Shown here: positions 11,288-22,085 of the stretch, one piece after another
Layout of the letters: each line of letters starts with the position of its first letter
How positions within the stretch are numbered: position 1 is the first letter of the stretch
Source: Rutpela maculata
Taxonomy: Eukaryota; Arthropoda; Insecta; Coleoptera; Cerambycidae
Length of the DNA stretch: 64,000 nt
Reading direction: 5' to 3'
Assembly (NCBI GenBank): GCA_936432065.2
Contig: OW386294.2
Span: 52,976,945-53,040,944 of the forward strand
Notes under the pieces: generated by a model
What the model was told of the DNA's origin: nothing
What the model saw: only the letters and a program-made list of their open reading frames with translations
The model's database searches: none
Position numbers and translations under genes: made by a program

Positions 11288-11453
11288 AATTACTTCCACA
11301 TCCAGTGGAAGTATAGTAACGACAAAAAAATTTTTAAAAATTTTTATTGTTCAAATAGGCTTAGAATGTTATGAAACGTCGAGATTTCAAGTTTGAGCGA
11401 AAAAAATTTCTGTCTGTCGGTCTGTAACTTTTTTTGTGCGCACGTTTACTTTA
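11288..11453 (-). mobile_element. Fragment (e) of the CTTCCAC-hairpin repeat family
   Basis: This is the terminal 166 bp of the family described at 14449-15118, in inverse orientation. It starts with ATTACTTCCACATCCAGTG and runs to GCACGTTTACT, where the other copies continue CTGGAACCG. It ends exactly where the RNase H relic begins, so the two share a junction. Confidence 0.85.
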
Positions 11454-11465
11454 TAGTTTTCTCCT

Positions 11466-12030
11466 GCTGGATAATTTAGATAGTGCTGCTGCCAATTTTC
11501 TCTAAGTCGTTCCTTTATTAGTCTATTAATATCTGTGCCGGGAATTTTAAAGTTTGGGATGATGTCGCCATTTTCAGTTGCTTCCTTTGCTAACTTGTCG
11601 ACATATTCATTTTGTGTAATACCTGCGTGTCCTTTTATCCATGTTATTTCCAGGCTCTTGTCTCGTTGTATTAGTTGGTTGTAATATTTTATAATATCAA
11701 TTATTATATGGTTTGCGTCAGACCTTGGGTTACAATTCTATATTTTCAACACTGCACTCTTACTGTCTGTAAATATAACAAATTTGTTGGATTTCTCATA
11801 TTCTAAGCAGTATTTAATTGCCTCCTTGATTGCTACTAGTTCTGCTATGTAAATAGACGAGTTGGTCGGTTAAGAGGTACTTTTTAGTCATATTTTCGTT
11901 TTCATGGTAAATAGCACAGCCGGTTTTGTTATTTTTGAGTGAGCCGTCGGTGAATATATAATCGTAGTCGGTCCAGTTAGTGTTTAGTTTTGATTTAAAT
12001 ATTATGTTGTTTAAGAGTATAATCTGCGGT
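11466..12030 (-). pseudogene. RNase H domain relic of an I-clade-type non-LTR retrotransposon
   Basis: Read on the minus strand, the sequence encodes an RNase H1 fold. It has YIFTDGSLKNNKTGC, then after one frame change AELVAIKEAI, FVIFTDSKSAVL, one internal stop, and WIKGHAGITQNEYVDKLAK. These carry the expected catalytic Asp, Glu and Asp plus the HAG motif. The C-terminal part continues to LRENWQQHYLNYPAGE. Non-LTR elements of the I clade and some relatives have this domain after the RT. It may be the missing 3' end of the element at 16197-20690, which lies on the same strand and lacks RNase H, but the 4 kb between them prevents a firm link. Confidence 0.8.
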
Positions 12031-12771
12031 CAGTGAAATGAAGAAACGAATTATTCGGCTTATTTTTGAAGATAGAAACTTCAAATTTTGTACGTATGTA
12101 TTAAAATATATATTCTAGTTCGTCACGTTTTTAATTTTTTGTTTTAATCAAAAACACGTGATCAACGAAAAAATTGACGTCGAAAAATTGGAATTTACAA
12201 AAAACGAAAACGTGACGCCCTAGATAGTCCTTAATTAATTACGTGGATAAAATATAACCTCTTAATTTTCAAACATAGATTCAATAAATAGTTTCCAATT
12301 TTGCCGTCAATAGATGGCACTCGCCTCGGCATTCGCATAGCTTTACACGCTCTTAGACTTTAGGGAGGAACTTGTTGTCATGGAGACCAGACGCGAATGA
12401 ATCCTTGCCAGGGAAGCATTTAGCAGTTCTGGTAATTGTAATCTTAAATTTATTTATAAATTATTTTATCTTACAGGAATGACTTAATAGATGAAATTCT
12501 TGAAAATGTTAATACATAAATAAAAGGTGCCAAATAGAGAGGACCGTTTTGTATAAACACTCCTACAAATTTTATTATGAAAATTTGAATTCAGTTTTTA
12601 GTTAGGTCAGAAATCAATTTATTCGAAATTATTACCAAGCAAAATGTACAGGCAATAGGTACAGTCAACGCGCTATGCTCGGTTTTCACGGTAGTTTCTG
12701 AGATAAGTTTATGGTTCAAAATCCAGTCTGACGTAGGTTTTCCGAGGAATCTCATACTGCTAAGATATTTA
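12031..12771. other. No gene recognised
   Basis: AT-rich sequence between the RNase H relic and the satellite. A small inverted pair occurs near 12124-12213 (CGTCACGTTTTTAATTTTTTG and CAAAAAACGAAAACGTGACG). No coding or RNA feature is supported. Confidence 0.4.
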
Positions 12772-13550
12772 GGAATCCAATATGGCGGACGAATTTCGTC
12801 ATCTATGGTCCTATTCGACTGAAAATCGATATCTGTGGGTTTTCGGGGATGCGGTTTACGAATTTTTGGGCAAAATTTAGGAATCCAAGATGGCGGACGA
12901 ATTTCGTCATCTATGGACCTATTCGACTGAAAATCGATATCTGGGGGTTTTCGGGGATGCGGGTTATGAATTTTTTATCAAAATTTATGACTCCAAGATG
13001 GCGGACGAATTTCGCGATCTATAGTCCTATTCGACTGAAAATCGATATCTGGGGGTTTTCGGGGATACGGGTTACGAATTTTTGGTCAAAATTTAAGACT
13101 CCAAGATGGCGGACGAATTTCGTCATCTATGGTCCTATTCGACTGAAAATCGATACCTCGGGGTTGTCGGGGATGCGGGTTACGAATTTTTTATCAAAAT
13201 TTAGGAATCCAAGATGGTGGACGAATTTCGTCATCTATGGTCCTATTTGGCTGAAAATCGATACCTCGGGGTTGTCGGGGATGCGGGTTACGAATTTTTG
13301 GTCAAAATTTAGGAAACCAAGATGGCGGATGAATTTCGTCATCTGTGGTCCTATTCGACTGAAAATCGATATCTGGAGGTTTTCGGGGATGCGGGTTACG
13401 AATTTTTGGTCAAAATTTAGGAATCCAAGATGGCGGACGAATTTCGTCATCTGTGGTCCTATTCGAATGAAAATCGATATCTGGGGATTTTCGGGGATGC
13501 GGGTTACGAATTTTTGGTAAAAATTTAGGAATCCAAGACAGCGGGCGAAT
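12772..13550. repeat. 108-bp satellite, seven full units plus a partial eighth
   Basis: Units start with GGAATCC or a variant at 12772, 12880, 12988, 13096, 13204, 13312, 13420 and 13528, exactly 108 bp apart with no indels. Each contains AAGATGGCGGACGAATTTCG, CGACTGAAAATCGATA and GGGGATGCGGGTTACGAA. The units differ by about 5 to 15 percent. Since 108 is divisible by three, one plus-strand frame stays open through the array (12849-13520) and gives a 36-residue repeat peptide. There is no independent evidence that it is translated. Confidence 0.97.
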
Positions 13551-14448
13551 TATAACTATATTTTGACCCCTCTTTATTTATGTTATTATTGGAGATAAAA
13601 AAAAGTTTCGTATAAGAGTTGTAGGGTTGTATACATATTTTTTTAAATGCAATTAAAAAACAATTGCTTGCATATGTCACGTGATATAACAATGAAGGTT
13701 GCTTTTTAAATGAAAACCCTGTATATTTTTACATATTCTTTTAGATCCTTTATCTCTAATTTCAAATATATAAAGATTGATAGATCTAGTTGTAATATTT
13801 TGTGATATATCGGACATTAAATATGCTCCAAACATGCATATAGGTATTTAGGGTTTCTGACGGAGCGCAGTCAGTGGCGGATTTAGGGCGGGGGGGCTAT
13901 AGAGGCTATAGCAGCAAAATCCAAGGGCGGCAATTTTTTTGAAAAACACCAAAGACATAAAAACAAAAAATTATTATTATTAATATGTTCTATCAGATAA
14001 GTAGATACTAATTTGTTCTATACTTAAGTAAAATGTGATTCAAATCGGAAAAAAAAAAGTTATTGGGGTGTTACCATTTCAAGTGAAACACACTATCAAT
14101 TATTGAAATTCTCCATTTTATTTAAAATAAACTGAAATTAGACAGAACTAACATATTGTTTATTTTAATTTACATACTTTTGTTTTCCATGGCTAATTTG
14201 ATAAATTGTAAATTTATAGTAAATTAGACAAAATTTGTTTAAGATAAGCACCACGTATTATATTATAAATACAAAGCTTTTTTTATGGCGTTTCAAATGG
14301 TACATATATGGAGTGTTCCTTTAAAAAAAAGCAAAATAAAGTTCATATCTCCGAAATGCGACTTTCAATAGGCATGTCCACAAAATTTTAATTTCAATTG
14401 TAAATGATAGAATTATCGATATTGTACACTAATTTAACAATTAAAAAA
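13551..14448. other. AT-rich stretch with a solo hAT-like end
   Basis: CAGTGGCGGATTTAGG at 13873-13888 looks like a terminal inverted repeat of a common insect hAT-type family, followed by a G run. No matching right end was found before 14449. The rest is AT-rich with no gene seen. Confidence 0.35.
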
Positions 14449-15118
14449 AAACCGCTGCCCAAGGAATCACTACTTCCACATCCAGATTTTCTATCCAAGT
14501 CACTCACAACGATAAAATGTTGTATGTAGAAATAATTGTTTAATAATATAATATTTGAAATCGTCTACCTCAAAAACCCATAAAATGATACCCCACATCG
14601 GTAGTGGGGTGGGGGTGGTGATAGAGGGTGGTAGTGGGGTGGATAAGGTAAAAAATATTTTGAGGTTTCTGGTTCTTGTTCACACATTAAATCAAAATTT
14701 TTTTCCATCCTCTTTAATAATGGGGTGGGGGTGGTAATGGGGGTGGCTAATGCCAACATTTTTTTTGAGACCTTAGCTTCTCTTGTATATAGTAAATACC
14801 AATTTTATGAACTCTTACCTGCTTGATTTACTTATTTACCCCAATTTACCCCCCAATCTTTCGACGGAACAAGATGAAAATATAATCTAGTTCTAGATCT
14901 CATTAAAGTACATATGCGTACCAAATTACAAGTCAATATCTCAAACGGTTCCAGAGTAAACGTGTGCACAAAAAAAAGTTACAGACCGACAGACAGAAAT
15001 TTTTTTTCGCTCAAACTTAAAATCTCGACGTTTCATGACATTCTAAGCCTATTTAAACAATAAAAATTAAAAAAAAAATTGTTGTCGTTACTATACTACC
15101 ACTGGATGTGGAAGTAAT
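14449..15118 (+). mobile_element. Copy (a) of the CTTCCAC-hairpin repeat family
   Basis: The left end is CCGCTGCCCAAGGAATCAC followed by TACTTCCACATCCAG. The right end is CTGGATGTGGAAGTAAT, so the CTTCCACATCCAG motif is inverted at the two ends. In most copies the right end is a hairpin CTTCCAC-TGGAT-GTGGAAG. The interior has a G-rich tract at 14596-14642, a block ending AACAAGATGAAAATATAATC, and a block with GTGCACAAAAAAAAGTTACA. No protein is encoded. The subterminal inverted motif plus 3' hairpin recalls non-autonomous Helentron-type elements; this is inference. Confidence 0.85.
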
Positions 15119-15196
15119 ATATGTATCCTTATTTTGCCAGTTATTCGTAATAGAAATCACCCCAACATAGCAAGGATTTTTGGTAATTTTTCAATA

Positions 15197-15660
15197 AAAA
15201 TTCTTGGCCTATGAAGTAAAAAAATATTTTGAAGTTTTTGGTTCTTGTACATACATTAAATCACACTTTTTTTTCGTCCCCTTAAAAAATGGGGGTTAGC
15301 GAGACCTTAGGTTCTCTTATATATACTAAATACCAATTTTACGGACTCTTACCTGCTTGATTTACCTGTTTACCTCCCCATTTACCCCAATTTACACCCC
15401 AACCCTTCGATGGAATAAGATGAAAATATAATCTAGTGCCAGATCCCGTTAAAGTACATACGTGTACCAAATTTCAAGTCAATATCTTAAACGGTTCCAG
15501 AGTAATCGTGCGCACAAAAAGTTAGACCGACAGACAGACAGACATTTTTTTACGCTGAAACTTAAAATGGCGACCTTTCATGACAGTCTATGCCTATTTG
15601 AACAATAAAAATTTTCAAAAATTGTTTTGTTACTATACTTCCACTGGATGTGGAAGTAAT
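15197..15660 (+). mobile_element. Copy (b) of the CTTCCAC-hairpin family, 5'-truncated
   Basis: It repeats the 3' two-thirds of copy (a) in the same orientation, 80 bp downstream. It ends with the full hairpin CTTCCACTGGATGTGGAAG at 15639-15657 and then TAAT. Copies (a) and (b) form a loose tandem. Confidence 0.8.
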
Positions 15661-16190
15661 TAATATTCTATTTTCAAGAAAAAGAACGCCATTGCCATGT
15701 AAACCGGAAGTGATATTTAAAATTTACATGCCTTTTTTTACTTTCCTTTAATAGTCAATTAAGAACATAAATAATCCGATCAATTCTTCTTTGATGTTCA
15801 ATTATATGTTTCTTAGCGGCATCGATTCCCCGGAAAAAAATACTTATCTCAAAAACTACCGAGAAAATCGGACATAACGCGTTAACTAGGACACCCTGTA
15901 CACTGTACATTTACATTATGTATCTACAGATAGTTTTTCTTTTAATTAAAACCCACTGCCTCAGGAATCACTACAACCGCATTCAGTTATCCTACTCAAA
16001 TTACTTTAAATAAAAATTCTTGTGCACCCAACGCGAAATTCGACTCTGTACGACAGAAATATATTTCAACTATTTCTCTTATATTACACAATATGTTAAT
16101 CTCCTCCTGTTTACGTAAACGGCATATTTCATTGGTCAAAGGGGCACGCCCACCCGTATAAACCTTTTTCATATATATCAATGAAAATAT
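15661..16190. other. Mostly non-coding; a decayed 5' end of the hairpin family at 15950
   Basis: CCCACTGCCTCAGGAATCAC followed by TACAACCGCATTCAG at about 15952-15985 is a decayed match to the family's left end. The rest, up to the stop of the next element's ORF2, contains no supported gene and may be that element's 3' UTR. Confidence 0.4.
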
Positions 16191-16196
16191 TATTTG

Positions 16197-19000
16197 TCAT
16201 ACCACAGATTGTACTCTTAACAATACGTTATCTTGAAGATCTATGAATGATGTTCTGGGTAATTTTTCATAATTTGAATATTCTGGTATGAAACAAGGAA
16301 GAATGACCGACTGATGTATTTCTTCTTTAAATTGAGATATCCAGGTATAGCTTTCCACTAATAACGGCAATTTTTTCTTTTCCCAGTATTTTGCTGTGTG
16401 GCCCAGTATGGTTAATTTGTGTATATTTTCAACAACATCCTTATTCCTGCTGTATATTATTAGTAGTAAGATATCGCTTAACTTTTGCCTTCTGAGGTGT
16501 AAAGGAGGTTCAGCACATTCGGATTCTAGGATATTCAAGGGAGTGCTTTGCAGAAATCCAACACAGTCTGAGACTTTTGTTTTTAATTTGTTCAATTTTT
16601 TGAAGATGAACTTTTGCTGCTGATCCGTAAAATACACAAGCGTAATCGAGAATAGATCTTACTAGCGAACGATAGAAAGTGAGACATATATTGGGGCCAG
16701 CTCCCCATTTTTGGTGACTAAATACTCGTAAAATATTAAGGGCGTTTTCACTTCTTTTGCAGATATAATTTATATGTTCTCTCCAGTTTAGTTTCTTGTC
16801 TAAAATGACCCCTAGATATTTAACTGAAGTCTTATATTTAATTTCGAGATTAGATATTCTGATAGTGTTGGGCGGTTGAAATTTTGTTCTTGTAAATATT
16901 GATGATTTTTCTTCGGAGATCGGAGATCCATTTTGGTCGAACCATATTTCTGCTCTTCTAATGGCATTTGCTAGATTTCTATTGCAATAGTTTATGTCAT
17001 TGCCCTGCGCTCTGATTGCATAATCATCGGCAAACTGATATACTTTGATGTTGGTATTGGTAAATAACAGTTCGAAGTCATATGAATATATTATGTATAA
17101 CAAAGAGCTTAAAATACTTCCTTGCGGTAGGCCTATTGATGTCTGCCTTGGTCCAATCAGGTCATCATGGGTTTTTATGAAAATACTTTTAGTGCAATAG
17201 AGCTTATGGATGTGCAAAATTAGCTTGTTGGGTAGTCCAATTTGTTTCATTTTTTCTGCGAGTATATTAAGATTGACGTTGTCATATGCCGCGGTGACAT
17301 CTAAGAAAACCACACTGGTTGACTCGTTCTTTGTGAATCCCAACTGAATATCTGAAATTAAACTGGCTAAATTTTCTTGAGTCGAGCAGCCTTTTCTAAA
17401 TCCAAACTGCGATTTTGGAAGTATATTCTTACTTTCTAACCAAAACTCTAAACGATTTTTTATTAATCTCTCGTATGTTTTTAATACACAAGAAGCCAAT
17501 GCAATTGGTCGGTATGAGTTAGAGCTGTCTTCCGGTTTGTTGGCCTTCAGGATAGGTGGTACAATAATGTATTCATACCAGTCTTTTGGGATTTGAGCAT
17601 CGTTCAAATATATGTCGTTGAATATATTTAGGAGGGTGATTTTAGCTGATCTAGGTAAATTGGAAAGCATCGAATAGTAAATGTTATCTTTACCAGGAGC
17701 CGTGTTGTTATTTTGTTTTAGAGCTGTCTAGTTCTTTAAGAGTGAATGGATTTGACAAAAGGTTTGGTTGATCTATGCTGTCTAGAAGAGGGCGTTGTGG
17801 AGATACAGTTGGGGGGCTAATTTACAATGAAAGTTTTCCAACCATTCTGCTGAGGAATCTATGAGTATGTTTTTTTGAGGTCGATTTTTAAAGAGGTTAA
17901 GTTGTTGCCATATGTGTTTTATTGGGATATTCTTATTTAAACTCGAACAATAAGAACGCCAGCTTTCTCTTTTGGTTTCTTTTATTATTCGTTTAGCGAT
18001 AGCATCGGATTTTTTATAGGCAGTTATATTTGCTATATTAGGGTTATTCTTATATTGTAAAAAGCAATATTTTCTATGTTTAATGGCATTTTCACATTTG
18101 TCATTCCACCACGGTTTTCCTTTATTTCATTTCGTATTTTCTGTATTGTTATATCGAGGTATGGATTTCTCAGCAGACTGGTTGATAACATTTGTAAGAT
18201 TTTCATAGTTTACTACATCATTTCTTATCTTATCTAAACACTCAAGAGAGTAAGAGTCCCAATTAGCTTTTTTTATATTCCACTTTCTTTGATTTTTAAA
18301 CCTAATCCAGTTTGGAACTAATTGACAATTAATTAAAATCGGAAGATGATCCGAACCACAGGGATCTGATAAGGTAGACCATTCTAAATTGTGATAACAC
18401 TTGAGGAGTACATATTGTTAAATCTATAGCACTTTTCTGTCTAAAATAGTTACCTATGTATGTTGGGCTACCGTCATTTAAAATTGTTATTATCTAATGA
18501 ATCTAATAATGTTTTTCCATAAGTATCACTAAAATCACAACCCCACGCAATATGGTGGGCGTTAAAATCTCCACCTACAATAAAAGGTTTTGGTATACCA
18601 TTAAAAAAAGAATTCCAATCATTTCAATTGATTTTTGATTGCGGTGGGATATATAACGATACAAATGTCAACTTACTATTGTTATGCAGACTTGCATACA
18701 GTTGTTGATTGTAGGAAGTACTATTTCCGAGTATTTTATTTGTTTTTGGACGAGGATTGCAACGCCTCCCTTTCCATCCGCACGGTCCTTGTGAACATTA
18801 TTAAAATTATGAAAGTTGGTATATACATTAGGTTTAAACCATGTTTCTGACAGTAAGGCAATGTTGATGTTATTAGTGGACAGTAAATTTTCTAAATTAC
18901 CTTTATTTGCTATTGCAGAGCGACAATTCCATTGGCAAATTTTTAAACCGCCTTCTTTTATATTTAGAGAAAAATGAGATCTTTTTTTTGTCCATAACAC
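16197..19000 (-). pseudogene. Retrotransposon ORF2: endonuclease, linker and RT with frameshifts
   Basis: The endonuclease starts near 18960 with KICQWNCRSAIANKG, then LSETWF and DGKGGVAILV. After a frame change comes GGDFNAHHIAWGCDF (about 18585-18535) and CGSDHLPI (about 18360-18340). The linker has GKPWWNDKCENAIKHRKY near 18120-18070. The RT lies in 17670-16510: NSYRPIALASCVLKTYER, QFGFRKGCSTQENLA, FLDVTAAYDNVNL, GLPQGSILSSLLY and FADD in place of the common YADD, then KYLGVILDKKLNW. A frameshift near 16600 leads to the C-terminal region ending at 16197. The protein would nick target DNA and reverse-transcribe the element RNA. Confidence 0.88.
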
Positions 19001-19223
19001 ATCAAATAAAAGTATTTAAGTTTAAGTGAATGTAAATATTAATTAATTTGTTTTAAGACGATCTTTTATAATACTAAATATTTCAGCCCCTTCTAAATCT
19101 TTAAAATTATTTTGTTTAATAATATCTATTACGAAAATAGCCAATTCTAAAATTTTTTGTACAGGGAATTCATTTTCTTTTTGGGTAGTGTGTGTTTGTT
19201 CTGATTTACTGTGTAAATTTGAA

Positions 19224-20520
19224 TTATATATGGGACTGTTGAATAGTCCACCAGAAGTTTGAGGAAGGTTGAATGGTGATATTATTAGACTTCTTTGTGT
19301 TTCTGTAATATCTGGTGTATTGGGTCGTGTTTTTTTTCCTTGGAGTGGCAGTTATCTGTGTAAAGCGGTTTGTTGTTCTTTGATGTGAATTATTGTGGTT
19401 ATATAAAGGGGTTATATCTACATTAAGATCGTGTTCACTGGAAAGAATAGAGGCGTATGTAATTTTTGGGACATTTTTCTCAGCATCCTTATAAGACGAA
19501 TTTGAGTGTGACATATATTTTTTAATCTCTTTCTGTCGTTTAAATTCTTGACATTCTTTAATTTGATTAGAAAAATGATTTCCTTTGCAATGTAGACATT
19601 TAGATTCGTCTAGGGATTTTGTACAAGTCTCAGAGCTGTGATTGTCTCCGCATTTAACGCACCTGGCTTTACTTTTACATTGGCTACCCATGTGACCATA
19701 ACGAAAACAATTATGGCACAAAATGACTTTTTGTACATATGGTTCAACATTAAATATAACATGATTGATAGAAATATATTTAGGTAATTCTTAGGCTTTA
19801 AAAGTAACAACTACTGTTTTCGTGGGTATATATTTCGTTTCGTTATTTTCCATGATTTTTTTATGAATACGTCGTGTTGATTCTACTTCAAATTTGCAAT
19901 GTAAATCGTAAGGTTTGATTTTTTCCTTAAGATAGTCAGCAGAATATTCGGCATCTATTCGAAAAACCCCGTCTATGTAGTATAAATTTCGGTATATAAA
20001 TGTCTAAATTATAAACTCTTAAAAAGAGATGAGCTCTGATCAATTTATTAGCTGATTCAGAGGTTTTCAATACAATTCATACTCTATTTTTTCCAATTGA
20101 CTCAATAGTTTTTATTTTATTATCAATTTCTGGTACTACTTTTAAAACAATATTGCCTACCTTCACTGGATTTAATTTTCCATTAAAGTCTGCTGTGTTA
20201 TTTTCAACGTAAACATGAAATGGTCCGGTATCGGTTTGTTTGTATATGTAAATTGGTCGTTCTGCGCGTTTTTGTGCCGGAGGTATCGTTGAATTATCAT
20301 CGGATACTTCTCAGTAATTTTCCTTTTGCCCAAAATTTTGAATAAGATTACTTACTACATTATGTCGGTCTTGTTTTTGTTTTAGACTATTACCCTGTTC
20401 TGGTGTAAATTGGATATCTTTTGGTCTCGTGTTAACCTTTCCCTGTATATTTTCCTGAGATTCGCATGTTTCCATTAACTGGTTGGTTTCATTGGGGGGG
20501 ATTACCCCCCTTAAAGACAC
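19224..20520 (-). pseudogene. Retrotransposon ORF1 (Gag-like) with zinc knuckles, frameshifted
   Basis: It starts at the ATG ending at 20520 (MSLRGVIPPNETNQ). After breaks it continues as VKVGNIVLKVVPEIDNKIK and a fold-like segment with KTSESANKLIRAHLF. It ends with three knuckles in one frame (19721-19224): CHNCFRYGHMGSQC, CVKCGDNHSSETC and CLHCKGNHFSNQIKEC. Stops and frame changes between about 20310 and 19720 show that it is dead. The overall plan matches Jockey and I ORF1 proteins. Confidence 0.82.
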
Positions 20521-20690
20521 TCATAGTTAATTTATTTTAGCCTATGCCTGTAGTTTTTAATGTACACTTTGCTTAATAAATAAATAATACCACTAATAAT
20601 TAAACTTAAAACTAAATACACCGATTCACTTATGTAACGCACTTATTAGTAAACGCTCCGACTCGTACGGAAGCTATGATCGAACTGCTG

Positions 20691-21539
20691 CTTAATTGTG
20701 AGAATGAATAAATGCTGCTGCTTCCCCTCTTCAGTGTTCAGCAAATTGATTTTTAATATCAATAAACTCCATCAGGAACTAAATGAAACTTTAGACATTG
20801 AGATAAAATTTTTTTTACATTAAATAAATAAACTATCAAATCAAATTATTCAAAAATTTTTTCTGCAGACTTACGATATAATAAAGAATTTGCAAAGAGG
20901 GAATATAAAATTAATTGATGAGTATTAATTTATAACATACTTTTAGATTTAAGATCCAGACATAAGCTAAATAGAATGTTACCTACCTATAGGATATCGA
21001 TAGTAGTTTAAACACATCCAAATTTGTTTTGGATATATACTAACAAGAAATGTTTATAAAGTTTACCCACTACATGTTTTTCCACATTTTTTTTTAAATA
21101 TACTTTTACCGTACGTGACTTCTACAAAAGAAAATATGTTCTTACAGCAAACATTAATAAACCAAAGTATTTTTTATAAAGTTTATTGCAAAAGATAATT
21201 TACAACGAAAAATTCAGTTAGAACAATAAAAAGTTTATTACTTGTAGTTCTTTCCTTATGTAAAGAAATTTTAGTACAACACGTAGTTTTTAACTCTAGA
21301 GAGCCCAAAACTGTATTAACTAACAAGCTGTTGATTTTCTGATAATATATGTCACAACAGCAGCCAAACCCCAGTAGAAACTCTTGAGGTATGTCCCAAA
21401 CAACGATGAAAACATTTACTTCAATATTGAAACTTCAGAAATACCAAAGATAGACATCGTCTTTGGAAAATTATTGTAATGAACCAGGCACTATGTTTAA
21501 CGAAGGATAATTTAACTACTGATAGTTACAAAGCGTCTA
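20691..21539. other. No gene recognised
   Basis: AT-rich sequence. The 5' UTR of the preceding minus-strand element may extend slightly into this stretch. No domain, RNA or clear repeat was found. Confidence 0.35.
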
Positions 21540-22085
21540 AAAGATAACTTAAGTGAGCTCCCTGCCGCAGGTATCTCAGAATTATGCCACAGAAAACAAA
21601 AGTATCTTTTGCAATTACTGTCATTTTTTTAATAACATCAATTTTCAGTTCTCACTTTTATCTGAGGAGGTATTGAAGATATGTTTTCATTGGTGCTTTT
21701 TTCTCTACAAGCTACTATAAACATTTTTTTAACAAGACATTGCCTCTCTTCAGGGCCATCAAGTTCACTTTTTTAAATACACACCTATTCAATAACATTG
21801 TAGTGCATTAATACACATACTTTGGTGTATACATTCCATTAATTCAATAAAAAATGTAAGTCCGTGTTTAAAAAAATGACCTAGATGATCATCACGTAAT
21901 GAAACATTAAGAAAAAGTTTAAACCATCTTGAAGACAATAAAAGGCACCTGAAAAGCGTTCTTGATTTGTCTCTGTAATTCAAATTCGCTCTTCACTGCC
22001 AAGATGTTGGAAATACACAATAAGAGATACATCTTCAGCTGAAATTGGGACGAATCTGCAGACACTTTTTGTAGATTGTAGGACT
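21540..22085 (-). pseudogene. Degenerate protein-coding relic, family not recognised
   Basis: Several protein-like pieces follow one another on the minus strand in different frames. They are: FVPISAEDVSLIVYFQHLGS and, after one stop, ETNQERFSGAFYCLQDGLNF (22080-21910); LNVSLRDDHLGHFFKHGLTF to MCINALQCY (21910-21789); then ELDGPEERQCLVKKMFIVA and SSIPPQIKVRTEN (about 21770-21645). The last clear trace is HNSEIPAAGSSLKL near 21575-21540. The pieces are non-repetitive and amphipathic like a real globular protein. I do not recognise the family: it could be a decayed transposase or a processed host pseudogene. Confidence 0.45.

Larger units (their letters stand above)
16197..20690 (-). mobile_element. 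Second non-LTR retrotransposon (minus strand), decayed
   Basis: In element order it has a possible 5' UTR (about 20690-20521), ORF1 with three zinc knuckles, then an ORF2 with endonuclease, a PWWN linker and RT. All parts are on the minus strand in the expected order and spacing, so this is one insertion. Reading frames are broken at several places. No RNase H follows the RT here, though such a relic lies 4 kb further along the same strand. It is probably a Jockey- or I-type element. No target duplication was found. Confidence 0.85.

Noticed and set aside
12849..13520. 224-codon open frame with a 36-residue tryptophan-rich repeat
   Set aside because: It runs through the 108-bp satellite, whose period is a multiple of three. 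The openness follows from repeat structure, so I list the satellite and not a gene.
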